This document shows positions 10,555 through 25,500 of a stretch of 64,000 bases of DNA, in pieces. The position numbers and the translations under genes are program-made. Each line of letters begins with the position of its first letter. The first letter of the stretch is position 1. The notes under the pieces were generated by a model. That model did not search any database. It was given only the letters and a program-made list of their open reading frames with translations, and was not told the DNA's origin. The stretch comes from Ypsolopha sequella (taxonomy: Eukaryota; Arthropoda; Insecta; Lepidoptera; Ypsolophidae), in NCBI GenBank assembly GCA_934047225.1, contig CAKOHE010000009.1, positions 214,001 to 278,000 on the forward strand, read 5' to 3'.

Positions 10555-13500
10555 GTGAGTATATCCCGTAGTTATTACGATGTGGATAGGTTTCACTCCC
10601 TGTGCCGCGAACAAAATTAACCTAACAGCTTGAGCTCGGCCTGCTGGCCCGTCCCTACTTATTATTCTTAAGTGCCCCCATGTCTACATCCTAGGTGCCT
10701 TACCCTAAAACCATTTTACTTTCTACAATCAAGCTACTCCGTTGGTTTTAGAGCATGCCCATTTCTAGCAATGTCTATTAAGAGCGGTTTTGCAGCTGGA
10801 TTGTGAAAAACCCGCCTTTTTCTAATTAATCAAAACAGAACACTTAAATTCAAAATTCACTCAATAGTTATTCAACAAAACCTCATTACCTTTGTATTGT
10901 GTATTCTGTCATTGAAAAGTTTCCATCGGTTTCTTTACATAAGAATTTCAAAATTTTGAACTTTTTGAATTTAAAACATTTTGAAATTCTAATATACAGA
11001 AAGCAATGGAAACTTTGCGATGACAGAATACACAATACATAGGAAATAGGGTTTTATTGAATAACTTTTGAGTTAATGTTGAATTTAAGTGTTTCGTTTC
11101 GATTCACAGTACATTAAGCAGGGCCTACTGAAAAAGGCATATTATAAAATAAATGAATATTTGGATGATGGTGAAGCATGGTGTTATAGTGATACTGATT
11201 TTAATGATAGTAGATAATAATTTAATTAATTAATATAATTTCCTAACTATTGATTCCTCTTAAGAGTTAACATTAATTAATTACAGACTGTAAAAGGAAA
11301 TAGACTATATGAGACAGGTCGGCAAAGATATATATGTTTTTCTTTTTTCATTAACCTGAATTCCTGCTGTCTTGTATTTTCTTATCCCTTGGTTAAAGTA
11401 GATATAAGTAATTTGATGTATAGTATAAGTTTATGTTAAAAAAAAAAAGACATGATCTTGCCAAGTTTCTTGCCCGTTCTTCTTAGCAAGACTAATCGAA
11501 TGGGCGGAGGTAGGCATGTATTTATATATGTAACCTATTACTATGTAGTATATAGGATGGGATTTGGTCGGCTGCCTGGATTCGTGCTGGGGGCTCGGTT
11601 GGTGATCATTGAACCTGTTCCTGGTTCCTGGCCGGGTCTCCGGTATGGGTTCGGGCGGTTGATTGGATTTCACCTTGTATAATAATATTTTACCTATAAT
11701 TTTAATTGTATATATATTGCTACATAAATTAAATAAACATTTAATCTAAGTAGTTCATGTACATTTATTATTTTATTACATATATTTTTATAAGATTAAA
11801 ATTTGACTTGTGAAACGTGTATTATATATACCTACTTTGCAAAATAAACTTTTTGAATTTTGAATTTTGATTCTGGAAAAAGGTGGGTTTTTCACAATCC
11901 GGCTGCTAAGAGGATTTAAATACACATGCTACTGCTACTAAGTAATCACTTGCTTGGTAATAGCAGCATAATAACATATTATGATATAGTTTGATAGTAT
12001 TATTTATTTATTTGCATAAAATTTGTTATACATTGCAGTAACTGTACTGTACTCTAGTACTGTATGAACCGTCTAAAAAACTTTCGATCCAGGAATATAT
12101 CTTTGCGTTGTGCTGGAAACCGGAGAACGAAGGATCTGCAGTTTGTTGTCCTCAGTGACTGCAGTGGCCTCCCATGCTATTCCCAGCTAATAGGTTATGT
12201 TAGCTTATTTGTAAAATGATGAAAGGGTTTCAGGGCTACGTAGGGTGTAGAAATGGGGACTCTAAACCAAACTCAGTTGGTTTTTGAGCATACTTACCGA
12301 GATGCAGGTGGAAGCGGGTGTGTATTTGAACTGGGTACTAATGCATTTAGCAAATGATCAATTTAAGCGTGCGCTTAGGCTGCTAAACACAACAAAAATA
12401 AGCATGATCTCCTTGAGTATGCTCTTATAGTGGCATGTCTATTCATAAATCTCCCAAAAAAGTTTGCTTAATTTACTACATATCTATGATTATATTTATC
12501 TATTTATTACTATTAAAACTATTAAAAAAAAAATTATAATTCGATATATTTCGGCCCTCGGTATGAGGCCGTCATCAGTCGAATGTAAAAAAATAGTGAC
12601 ATATAATTTAGTTATCATAATAAAAATAAAAAAGTAAAAGTGACACTTGTGGGCAATTTTAGTTTTAAACTATTTTCTAAAAAATAAAAAATAATAATAA
12701 ATAACAAATTATATTTATCTGTGATGATACTAATTTATAAACCAAAATACCCATTGACTTTTCCATCGACTTCACCAACTTAAAGCGTCTTATTGTTAAC
12801 TTATTTATCAATTATAAACTAACTGTTTCAGTTTGCTCCGACTGCAAAGATTTTGTGTATGAATACTGCTCCATACATGGGGCCCTGCTGGTCATACCTG
12901 ATGATGTGGTAAGACAACTATGTATACAACGTGTAACAGAAAGGTGTAACCATATTTGAAGAGCTTGTTCAATCAATGATATAGAACAACTTTTACTATG
13001 GAACAAACCCTGTATTCCGAAAAAAAAATAATTTACTGTTTCATAGAAAAATGCAATGCCGCTCGGCCGAAATGTATGGAAGGGTCGATTTTTTTTTGAG
13101 ATTTCGGGGTTGGCTCCATAGTAAAAGTTGTTCTATATCATTGACTGAATAAATTGTTATGTACAATAAATTGCCATTAGAAATCACTAGACTTCGGCCA
13201 GCGGATGTTAAAATTAAATTAAAATGTTATTTTGAATCAAATCCGTTTTATTCAATAAATGAGTACATCGCTAAGCAATTGACTAAATGTTCATTCTCTG
13301 CTTAATATAATTACATAGGTATAACCTCGTCGACAAATCATTTCCAATCATATTTAACAATATAATTCATATTCTATTGACATAACTTTTAAATTTAGTT
13401 TTGTAACTAATTTTAATTTAGCATATTTATTAAACCTATCTTATCATTAAGATACATATTATATGTAATATTTGACATGCCTCATGTAACATTCTCTGTT

Positions 13501-16500
13501 ATAGTGGTCAATAAATTAATTACTGATTACTGATTAAACTCTTCAAATATGGTTACACCTTTTTGTTACACGTTGTATACTATAAGAACTTCCTAATATA
13601 TACCTATGGATGAAATTGTATACCAGTTTACTATAAAACCGTAACCTTGTCCAGGTCCCAGCTATCACCAACTTACCCTCCTATGTGCCACGGTCTGCAC
13701 TCACAATTCCTCATGTTTTCCTGCATCTTGCTTTCTCTAACATACCAGGTTTGTGTACACTTGTTACCTACTTTCTCTAACATACCAGGTTTGTGTACAC
13801 TTGTTACCTACTTTCTCTAACATACCAGAGGGCCTATTACGTATCTTTAGTTGCCGTTTGAACTGGGTGCCTATCATCAAAGATATAGAAATACTATCGA
13901 ATTCCGATTGTCTAAGGATATGTTCGCACTTAAAGTAACGACACAGTTCGTAAATAGTTTAATACCCACTAAAAGCAATTTTGAAAGTTCCGTCTTTAGC
14001 TATGTTTTTGATGATAGGTACCTAGTCCAGTTGGCAACTAAAGATACAGAATAGAGGGGCAGGTTTGTGTACACTTGTTACCTACTTTCTCTAACATACC
14101 AGGTTTGTGTACACTTGTTACCTACTTTCTCTAACATACCAGGTTTGTGTACACTTGTTACCTACTTTCTCTAACATACCAGGTTTGTGTACACTTGTTA
14201 CCTACTTTTCCTCCATAACATGTTGATGGACAGTTATGTCGATTCTGTATCACGACTTAATTTATTTGACAGGACTAACCTCATTTTAATCGCCCTGTCT
14301 TTTTCTTTCTTTATCGTTTATAATTTTATTACACAATATATCTTTAAATATATACATTAAATAAAAGAAAATTATAACTTGAAATATATTTGTATAGTCT
14401 TTAAATGTTACGAACAGAAGCTAAAAAAAAAAAATTTGGAAAAATTCAAGTTTTGACAGCACTAAAACTAAAATTAAAGCCTTCAAAATTGGCTACAATA
14501 TATCTTTAAATATATACAATAAATAAAAGAAAATTATAACTTGAAATATATTTCAAGTTATAATTTTCTTTTATTTATTGTATATATTTAAAGATATAAA
14601 CTTAATTTTCTTGATTACAAAATACTTGAAATTCAAGTTATAATTTTCTTTTATTTATTGTATATGTCGGCAAAAAGAGGAAGTCAATTGACTTCAGTTC
14701 ATCGGAACACCAGCGCCACCACGCGGCGCTCGACGGAGTCTAAGTTACGCGCCACCGGTCGACCACGCAGCGTGACATTCTCTCACGGACTCGCGGTCGA
14801 AGTGCAAGCTAACCTAGAAACTGTCTCGTGTTCCGTTCTAGTGTTATAGTTGATTCATAGTTTGTAAAGAAAAATTATAGCATCGTTACTTTCTTCTATA
14901 TCCACGTTTGATTGATCCGACATTACCCGTAGACCACCCACACACGATACCTAACTATGGCAAACGACAACCAAATAACACCTTCCCCGTTATCAGGAGT
15001 GGGATCAATGTCGGTTCAGCAGCAGCAGCAACAAAAAGACGCCGTTGAAAATGACCATTGGCGTGCCATGTTTGAACAGCAACATGCAAACATGCAGGCA
15101 TTGATTGCGGCTATACAAGCACCGAAGAACATTAACCACGTAGAGCTGCCCGAGTTCGACCCTGACAAGAAGGAAATGGACGCGAGATCATGGTGCACGA
15201 CCGCAGATTTGTGTTTTGGTGAATCTCCGTTGCAAGGCGCACAGTTGGTTTTGGCTATAAGCAAAGCGCTAAAAGGTGCCGCATCGACATGGTTATCGCT
15301 TGTCGCATACCAAGGCATTACATGGACCGAGTTCAAGGTACTTTTTTTAGCAAGATTCGCTTTGACCGAAACTTTAGCAGCTACCCTCATTAATTTGAGC
15401 GGTGACAAACCGAGTGAAAAAGAAACGCTTGCCGCTTACGCAAGTCGACTGATGACGTCACTTACGACCCGCTGGAAAGACGTAAACAAAGAAGAAATTG
15501 CGGTGGCTACAGTACTTGCTCACGTGTCGCAATTTGATACGAGGATTCAACGCATGGCTTTTACGACCAACATCACGTCGAGAGAAAAATTGCAACAAGA
15601 ATTACACGCATTTTCGCACTTGAAACGCAAGTTCACTGCAACGAGCGAATCTTCAACTACACCGGATAGCAAGAGAGCGAAGATTACCCCGCTTAAGTGT
15701 TATAACTGCGGTAGAACGGGCCATCGACAATCAGAGTGTAGAAGCAAGCCTATGGACAATGGACGAGCAATAGTATCTGCAACAACGAGTCAAACAACCC
15801 AACAACCAGCGGCAAGGGGCCCACTGGTGTGCTTCAAATGTGGCAAACCGGGCCACATTGCCAGCCATTGTACGAGTGACGGAGGCGGTCAAGCAAACGG
15901 TGGCGGCAGCGGCACGGGTACGGTGCGCAGCGAGCGGCGCGTTGATGTTTGCGTCGTGCAACCACCGTCCGGCGTTCTACTTCATAAAGGTGTGCAATAT
16001 TGTTTTTCTTATGATTCTGGCGCTGAGTGCACGTTAGTTAAAGAAAGTTTAGCAGCCAAATTGAGTGGCAAACGTTTTAATAATGTAGTAGCAATGACTG
16101 TCATTGGTCAGACGAGTGTACTCAGTACAGAACAGATTTTGTGTTGCGTAACAATTAACGATTACCCTCTTGAGATTATGCTACACGTTTTGCCCGATAG
16201 TCATTTACAAAGTGACATTATGATAGTTCGTGAGATTTTAAGCCTAGGGTTTTCAATTAACATGACAGCGACTGAGTTTTTGTTAAACAAAATTCATGTT
16301 GTAAATTCTTTGTGTCGCAGTAATGAACAGCAGTGCGATGACGATATCTCTAAGATTGTTCGTCACTTAGAAAATAGTCAAACGGATGAGCAAGTCGCAA
16401 AAACTTATGTACTACGTTTAGGATTTCTGTATCGTAAGATACTACGCAATGGTAGGACTAAATGTCTACCTTACTTACCTCGCGTGTTAAGATGGTCTGT

Positions 16501-19500
16501 AACAAACAATTTTCACGACTCGCTCATGCATGTTGGCACTGACAAGACTTGCAAAAAGCTTTATGACTTTTATTGGTTCCCGGGAATGTCTCAGTACGTT
16601 AGGAAGTTTGTTGACAACTGCAGTACGTGTAAAGTTGCTAAATCTCGCTCCGGAAAAGCCCAAGCTTAACTCCATCCGATACCGAAAGTAACAACCCCGT
16701 GGCACACTGTCCATATTGATGCGACCGGTAAAGTCAGTGGTAAAAACGACAACAAAGAATACGTCTTTGTCCTTATCGACGCATTCACAAAATATGTTCT
16801 CTTGTTCCATACCAGTAACATAGACTCCAAAAATAGTATCCGTGCGGTTAACCAAAGTGTATCTCTCTTTGGAGCGCCGACTTGTATCATTGCTGACCAG
16901 AGTAGATGCTTTGCTAGTAGGGAATTTCGCGAGTTCTTTGAAGGTAAAAACAGTAAACTTGCATCTCATAGCGACAAAACGAGGAACGTAATCAGACCAA
17001 ATTAGATACGAAGTTCAAGGGACCGTTTAAAGTGGTAGAAGTATTAGATAGTGATCGTTATACCTTGAAATCATTTAACTCTAATCAAACCTACAAATAC
17101 GCACACGATAGATCAAGAAAGATGCCAGTAGGTCATGTACCAGTCGAATGTGAAGCTGAGATAAATTGACGAGTTAACTTAAGTGTTGTGATGAGAACTC
17201 GAGTGGGTACTCCAACGGCCGTAGTAAAGTCGACTATACCAGTAGCCATTACGTAGTCGTAGCCCGGTAGAAATCGGTGTCTCTTGGGGAAACTCAAGTA
17301 GTCCGTGGGTGCGCGGTGCGCGTTTGGCTCTGGCGGAGGTCGTGGTCTAGACAGACCGTAGTGTGCGTCAGTGGGTGACGCACACGTGCGCGGAAATCAC
17401 TGTGGTTGATGCGCGTAAGAGAGTGTGAGAGGAGAAAGAAATTGAGATTTCTTTTCGGCCGTGGGGCCGTGGCAGTTGGAGGGGTCACTCGAAGTTTTGA
17501 GCGGTTAATACGCGTGACAATGAATTTGGTTATCAAATGGTACATGGCTCTGGTTACTGATTTTGTCTCTTTATCAAGTTTCCATTGTTTAATTTTGTTA
17601 GTTGATTGAAGCTTGGTTGTTAAGATTTAAACTGTCAATTCTAAGATGTGTGAGATTTAAGACTTCAAAAGTCTTTTTTTATTTCCAATTCAATCAACTA
17701 GTAGAGCCAGGATTGGCCGAGGCGAACAAGTTTTCTCGTTGAGCTTTTGTTGCAGGTTAACACACGACTACTCAGAATCAAACACATCACAAAGCGAACA
17801 ACTCAAGAATCCAGCATCGAGGCCAATAGTCTTGAACACTACGCATAACGCTTTTCGAAGAGGAGCAGTGATAATAGCGCTGGTTTATCTACTGAGCGAC
17901 GTGAAACTGGAACCTGCTGGTTTCACTCTGATTGATTAATCGAGATATTAAGACATACCACTTGAGATACATGGTCTGATTAGGTTTTCTTCTGGGTTTC
18001 CCTAATCCTTTGCCGTGCAACGAATGTTGGACCACAATATTATGTACCCCAGACAAGTGATGATAATACACACGAGGACGTGTGCTAGCAGGATGGCCGT
18101 GTCGGCAAAAAGAGGAAGTCAATTGACTTCAGTTCATCGGAACACCAGCGCCACCACGCGGCGCTCGACGGAGTCTAAGTTACGCGCCACCGGTCGACCA
18201 CGCAGCGTGACATTCTCTCACGGACTCGCGGTCGAAGTGCAAGCTAACCTAGAAACTGTCTCGTGTTCCGTTCTAGTGTTATAGTTGATTCATAGTTTGT
18301 AAAGAAAAATTATAGCATCGTTACTTTCTTCTATATCCACGTTTGATTGATCCGACATTACCCGTAGACCACCCACACACGATACCTAACCTAACTATGG
18401 CAAACGACAACCAAATAACACCTTCCCCGTTATATATATTTAAAGATATATTGTAGCCAATTTTGAAGGCTTTAATTTTAGTTTTAGTGCTGTCAAAACT
18501 TGAATTTTTCCAAATTTTTTTTTTTAGCTTCTGTTCCTAACATTTAAAGACTATTTTGTAATCAAGAAAATTAAGTTTTGACAGCACTAAAACTAAAATT
18601 AAAGCCTTCAAAATCGGCTTTAATGTGTAATCTAAATATATAAAACAAAGTCGTGTTAGTTACACCACTTATAACTCAAGATCGGCTGGATCGATGTTAG
18701 TTATCTCTTTTTTGGTGTATTCTTATCCGCTCCGAATAGCAGAATAAGTAATAAAATATCGGATAAGTTATCGAATAACAATAAATAAATTAATTAATTT
18801 TACGAATGCAAACAGCATGTGCTGCCATCTGTTGACAAAACTACGCATATAAAAGAAACCTATTTATCTAGCGTTCTGATATCATTAAATAACATCTGAA
18901 CCCCAAGTTTCAAAATCGCTTTGTTATTCCAAGAACTATTATTTCTGCATATATTCAATACCCTACGCTAAGCCTAACAACGGTACTGAAACTACATGGG
19001 TCCCTGCCATTCTTCTTTCGCAATGGCAAGCAATAAAACATTTCTGTATTTACAAAAAAGGTGTATTAATGTTATTACCTTAATGATATCCTAAATTAAG
19101 TTTAACTAAAGTTAACACGATATTATTAGATTGTTAGGCGGAACGAAGTTCGCGGGGTCAGCTAGTTATAAATAAAAAGCTAATTAAGGCATACTATATA
19201 TTTATTAAAGTATTACTCTTTCTTTATCGAAAAGACATGGACAGAATGCTTAAATTAAGTTTAGTCGTGTCAAATAAGTAAAGTTGTGTTACCTTATTAT
19301 TGGTTTATATTATTGGTTTACCTTGCTGTAACACTATTAATTTTAACTAATGTGGCAAACTGAAAATCAGCACTGCAAGTTGCTTCAACTTGTAGCATTT
19401 GCTGAGCTTGCTCCTTTTTGCCATTTTATATTGTGTTGTACTGTCTTATTATTTTTTGGGTTCCGTACCCAAAGGATAACCAACGGGACCCTATTACGAA

Positions 19501-22500
19501 GACTCCGCTGTCCATCCGTCTGTCACCAGGCTGTATCTCATAAACCGTGATAGTTAGACAGTAGACATTTTCACAGATGATGTATTTCTGTTTCTGCTAT
19601 AACAAATACTAAAAAACCGACCAAGTGCGAGTCGGACTCGCGCACGAAGGGTTCCGTACAATTACCTATAAAACAGCAAAAAAATCACGTTTGTTGTATG
19701 GGAGCCCCTAAAATATTTATTTTATTCTGTTTTTTAGTATTTGTTGTTATAGCGGCAACAGAAATACATCATCTTTGAAAATTTCAATTGTCTAACTATC
19801 ACGGTTCATGAGATACAGCCTGGTGACAGACGGACAGTGGAGTCTTAGTAATAGGGTCCCGTTGGTTACCCTTTGGGTACGGAACCCTAAAAACAGAGTG
19901 AAATAAATATTTAAGGGGGCTCCATGCAACAAACGTGATTTTTTTCCGTTTTTATAGATAATGGTACGGAACCCTTCATTTGCGAGTCCGACTCGCACTT
20001 GGCCGATTTTTTATACGTTCTGTGGCAAACAAACTCATTTCACTTTCACTTTTTCATACAATGCCTATAGGCGTAATGTCACAACACACATCAAAATGCC
20101 TATGTTATGGAACAGTATAAACTATTGTACAGTGGAGACCACATCAAGCTATACAGGGTGAATTTTTGAGACGAGACAGTAAGGGCAGGTACCTTAACCG
20201 TTATAGTTACAGGAAAACGCTTTTAGGAGACTATCCATACATTTTCAAGATATTCTGAACTGCATTTACAGATTTTGGAAAAAATGTACAGTCAGCAAGA
20301 AAATGGTCATTTTAAACAAAAACTTTTTTTGATGCCAATCGATCCTGTTTCTTATAAGGATCAAAAGTCTCTACTGGACCGACTGAGGTTTGAGTACTAG
20401 AAATGTCAGAAATCGCAAAAAGCTTTTCCCATACATTTGTACGGGGGCATAAGATAACTACTGCTTTTGTTAAGCTGGCCTCTTGGCTTACTGTACCTAG
20501 TAGCAAAAGCGCCTACCTAAGTAGACAATCATCATAGTTGCATCGATAATCTTCTATAACTTCTCTTTTTTCAATCCGGGTTTGCTGGAAGAAATTTCTT
20601 TTTAGAGATAAGCTCGCCTATGTACATGATGTATCTAAGTACTTTGTAAAAATGATGTTTTGTGTGTACAATAAAGAATATGAATATGAACATTAGAACT
20701 AAAACAAATAATAATAAAATAAATCATTTTAATATGTATTTTAGACACAGACAAACATAACTTACATTTGGATGATCTACGAAATAAATTGCTCAAAATG
20801 ACCGCTGTTTCCAAGAATACATAAGTTCACTCGTTTTTGTACTGAGCTAGTAGCAGCCGATAATTTTCTTGGATGGATATCATTTAAAATCCTTTAGGTA
20901 GCCCCACAGAAAAAAAATGAGAGGCGTTAGATGTAATGTATGTAATGAATGAGAAAAGTTTTTTGCGATTTCTGACATTTCTAGTACTCAAACCTCAGTC
21001 GGTCCAGTAGAGACTTTTGATCCTTATAAGAAACAGGATCGATTGGCATCAAAAAAGTTTTTGTTTAAAATTACCATTTTCTTGCTGACTGTACATTTTT
21101 TCCAAAATCTGTAAATGCAGTTCAGAATATCTTAAAAATTTATGGATAGTCTCCTAAAAGCGTTTTCCTGTAACTATAACGGTTAAGGTACCTGCCCTTT
21201 CTGTCCCGTCTCAAAAATTCACCCTGTACACTTGCAGTACGGCATTAGGCCCTACAGAGAAGAATATAAGATAGGTACAAAGTCCAATGTGTCTTACTTG
21301 ATGCGGTCTCCACTGTACTTACTATGAGAATTTTTGTTGTGACAATAGTCACTTCTGTGGTGACAGTACTAATGCTGCCCCCTTATGTCTATTATTTTAT
21401 TGTTTTTGACTTCTGCTAAGGGGCGGGGCCGTCCATTAATCACGTGATGGTTTTTAGCAACTTTTTAACTCCTCCCCCATGGTGATACGTGGTGAGGTTT
21501 TAGACTATCCCTCCCCTACCCAAAATCACGTGTATTTTTTTGGTAATATATTAAAAAATTCAGAATATTATCTTTAAATTAAATTATATCTTTAATTATA
21601 TCTACAAATATTGCTATGATCTACTACAACAACATACAGTAGGTGATCAAAATAAATGTACAATTTAACTAATTAATTATATCTTAAATTACTTATTCCT
21701 AGATGAACTTAAAATTATTTACAATTTAATATTATTTACTTATACAAGGTGTAACAGAAAGGTGTAACCATATTTGAAAAGCTTATTCAGTCAATGGTAA
21801 AGAACAACTTTTACTATGAAACAAATCGTGTATCTCGAAAAAAAAAATCAACTTTTTCATAGAAAAATGCAATGCCGCTAGGCTGAAATGTATGGAAGAA
21901 CAGATTTTTTTTTGAGATTTCAGGTTTGGCTCCATAGTAAAAGTTGTTCTATACCATTGACTGAATAAGCTCTTCAAATATGGTTGCACCTTTCTGTTAC
22001 ACCTTGTATAAATTTCCACAAAATGTAAACTAATCCGTAGGAAGTAAGGAAAAACGATCGTCGACAGCTCAACAGCATAAAAGTTCATGTCACAAAAGAA
22101 GTCAAGTTTTTATTTTTTATTGGAATATGAACCAAACTGCCTTCACCTGCGGGACTTTTTTCGTGACAAGAACAAAAAAACGGCCCCGTTTTTGGCTTTA
22201 GCAATTTTGGCAATGTGTTGACCGGTCACTACGATGATAATAAAGAAAAACCGGCCAAGTGCGAGTCGGACTCGCGCATGAAGGATTCTGTACCATTATC
22301 TATAAAAACGGCAAAAGAAACATGTCTGTTGTATGGGAGCCCCCTTAAATATTTATTTTATTCTGTTTTTTTAGTATTTGTTGTTATAGCAGCAACAGAA
22401 ATACATCATCTGTGAAAATTTCAACTGTCTTACTATCACGGTTCATGAGTTACAGCCTGGTGACAGACGGACAGACGGACAGACAGACGGACAGCGGAGT

Positions 22501-25500
22501 CGTAATAGGGTCCCGTTGGTTACCCTTTGGGTACGGAACCCTAAAAAACGAAGCAGATGGACAGACTGACAGACGGACAAAAATTCAAGAAACGGTAGTT
22601 TTGGTGTTTAGTGCTCAGTACAACCATAGTAAAACTGGTTTTACTATGGTACAACACTAGGTAATTATACAAGGTCTTTCAATTTAAATGGAAAGTAATT
22701 TAGGAGGTGATTCAGTATCGTTAATACATCACATTCCACTGCAAAGTACTTTTTTATGCACGAACTTTTTCTTCACTTGTCCATACAAACTGAGTCAGCT
22801 GATTGGACCACTTTGTACTGAGAAGTGAAAAAAAAGTTCGCGCAATTAAAAGTGCTTTGCAGTGGAATGTGATGTATTAACGATACTGAATCACCTCCTA
22901 AATTACTTTCAATTTAAATTGAAAGACCTTATATAAACCATTTCATTTAAAATAAAATAAAAAAATGTAAAGAAAACTTTTTTTATTACTTCATTATAAT
23001 TATTAGTATTAGTATAGATATACTGGGTGTAATGATGACCTGCTCAGAAAATGAAACCACATGTAGGGAATACCTCTACAAAGCCATAAAAAAAACAATT
23101 TCGAGAAAATATTTCTGTTTACAAAAATTTGTTTTCTCGAGCAAAATAAATCGTGTTCCAAGTGTGCACCTTCTCTTCCAGTATTACTACATGTCAGTAA
23201 CCTGCACGAAGCGGCAACATCGCATTTTTTAAGCCTGTTAAAAAAACGTGGTTAGTACGTTGCACTTGTGAGCGAAACTAAATTAATTATTAATTTGTAG
23301 ATGTATTAATAGGAATGTCGAAATGAAATTTAATACAAAGAGCCCTCATAACATCCCCTATACGTGGTTTCATTTTCTGAGCAGCCCCTCTATTCTGTAT
23401 CTTTAGTTGCCAACTGGACTAGATGCCTATCATCAAAAACATAGCTAAAAACTGAAATTTCAAAATTGCCATTAATGGGTACTGAACTACTTACAAACTG
23501 TGTCGTCACTTCAAGTGCGAATATATCCTAAAACAATCGGAATTCGATAGTATATGTATGTTTTTGATGATAGACACCCAGTCCAGATGGCAACTTGAGA
23601 TACATAATAGGCCCTCTGCCCCCCTATTGTGTATCTTTAGTTGCCAACTGCACGAGGTGCCTATTATCAAAAACATAGCTAAAAACTGAAATTTCAAAAT
23701 TGCCTTTAGTGGGTATTGAACTATTAACAATCTGTGTCGTCACTTCAAGTGCGAAAATATCCTTAGGACATCGGAATTCGATAGTATATCTATGTTTTTG
23801 ATGATAGACACCCCGTACAGAAGGCAACTAGAGATACACAATAGGCCCGCTGGTCATCATTACATGGTGTATATAATTTTACTACAATTTATATAACTAC
23901 AGATGCCGGCCTGGGTGTATTCAGTACGTTAACGCTGCCAGCTGGTGTGCGCTTCGGTCCCTACCGTGGTGAGCGGACACAGGACATCGACTCCAACTAT
24001 TGTTGGCAGGTGAGTGTCTGAAATATATCTTACTAGCGACCTGCCCCAGTTTCGCACAGGTGCAATGCTGATACTAAATATACTACAGAATGTCTTTAAA
24101 CTGTAAAATTATACATATAAACCTTCCTCTTGAATCACTTTATCTATTAAAAAAAACGCATCAAAATCCGTTACGTAGTTTTAAGGATCTGCATACGTAG
24201 GGACAGACAGACAGCGGGAAGCGACTTTGTTTTTATACTATGTAGTGATCTACAATCAATACGAGGGGCATGCCAAAAGAAGGTAAACCCCGGCCGTTCT
24301 TTCGAGAGAATGGTGACGTTTGCAAATGTCAGGGGATAAAACCTTTTTTACTGTTTTGCATTTCAATATTTTATATTTATCGTGATGATTTTAGGGTATG
24401 TAGATAGTATATCGTTAAAAGGTCCCATTTGTTAATAAAAAGTATTTTTGTCGTATATATTTTCCACTTCCTAGTACAAAACTTAATGAATCAGCTGACT
24501 CAATTTCTACGTAAAAGTTAAAAAAAAGCGCAAAAAATATTATTTTTGGCGAAAAGTTGTGTATTAGCGATACTGTCAAGTTATTTCTGTCAAATCAGCA
24601 ATCATAATGCCTGCAGTATGAATCCTCGACTTTTTGAATCGATATTTCAGAAAAAGGTTTATAATATCTGCGGTGTAAGGCAGTGTTGTCGTATTATAAA
24701 ACTGATATACCTTACCAAATAATAAGATCGCATGTATATTCTATTCCATGGTTTTTATTTATAAAAAAAGTTTAAATAATCATGATTTGGATTTATTTCG
24801 TCCCATTTGTTGTACCGTTGATATTTTTTTAACGTGCCTTTATTTATTTTTGTCGTGAAGAAGCTCTTGTTGACTTGTAGTATTTTTTCGAGATACCACC
24901 ACACTCCATCTGTCATCATTCTCTCGAATTAACAGCAGCAGTTTATGTAGTGATCTACAATCAATACGAGGGGCATACCAAAAGAAGGTAGATACTGTTT
25001 CTTCTTTGATTGACACTGGCAAGTTATACACCATCTTATAGGCTGGTTGTTTATTGATATATTTGAAAATAGAACACACATTGTTTCTTTTTTTTATTTG
25101 GATGAGCATCATTTTTCCGAGAATCTGGCGGGAATTCGCTTGCAGCAATGGAGCTCAGTCGACGTGATTTTCGGCCTACGATTTATTAGGACTATAAAAA
25201 AGGTTTAAAGCCTCAAGAACTTTTTGAGCTTTTGGCTACTACTTTTGGTGAGTCTGCTTGTTCACGGGCAACAGTTTGCTGAATTTAAAAGAGCGAAGAC
25301 AGGTCGGCCGCCAACCGTGGTCACACAAGAAAATGTTCGTGCAGTTGAAAAACTTAATCGCGAAAATCGACGAATTACGTAGAACTAGAACTACATTTGT
25401 GCAAAGTTTCAGCCTAATCGGTTCAGTAGTTGCGTCGTGAAGAAGTAACAAACATCCATCCATCCAAACTTTTGCATTTATAATATTCGTGGGACAAAAG

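Larger units (their letters stand above)
14665..18432 (+). mobile_element. Ty3/gypsy-type LTR retrotransposon, internally deleted
   Basis: LTRs lie at 14665-14992 and 18100-18432, flanked by a TATA target duplication (14661-14664 and 18433-18436). As read here the LTRs are identical except for one extra 'cctaa' in the 3' copy, implying a recent insertion. Internal order is gag with two CCHC knuckles, aspartic protease, integrase. Reverse transcriptase and RNase H are missing, so the copy must have depended on helpers. No convincing tRNA primer site follows the 5' LTR. Positioning protease before integrase, plus a C-terminal GPF module, fits the gypsy superfamily. Confidence 0.85.
14337..18640. 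repeat. AT-rich fold-back element split by the LTR retrotransposon
   Basis: Segments 14360-14660 and 18437-18640 are made of inverted and direct copies of the same AT-rich modules ('agttataattttcttttatt', 'ttgacagcactaaaactaaa'). They fold into long hairpins. Removing the LTR element with one TATA restores continuous sequence. Confidence 0.65.

Noticed and set aside
15016..15408. 130-residue minus-strand ORF
   Set aside because: Antisense of the gag region, whose plus-strand frame has clear zinc knuckles and protease.
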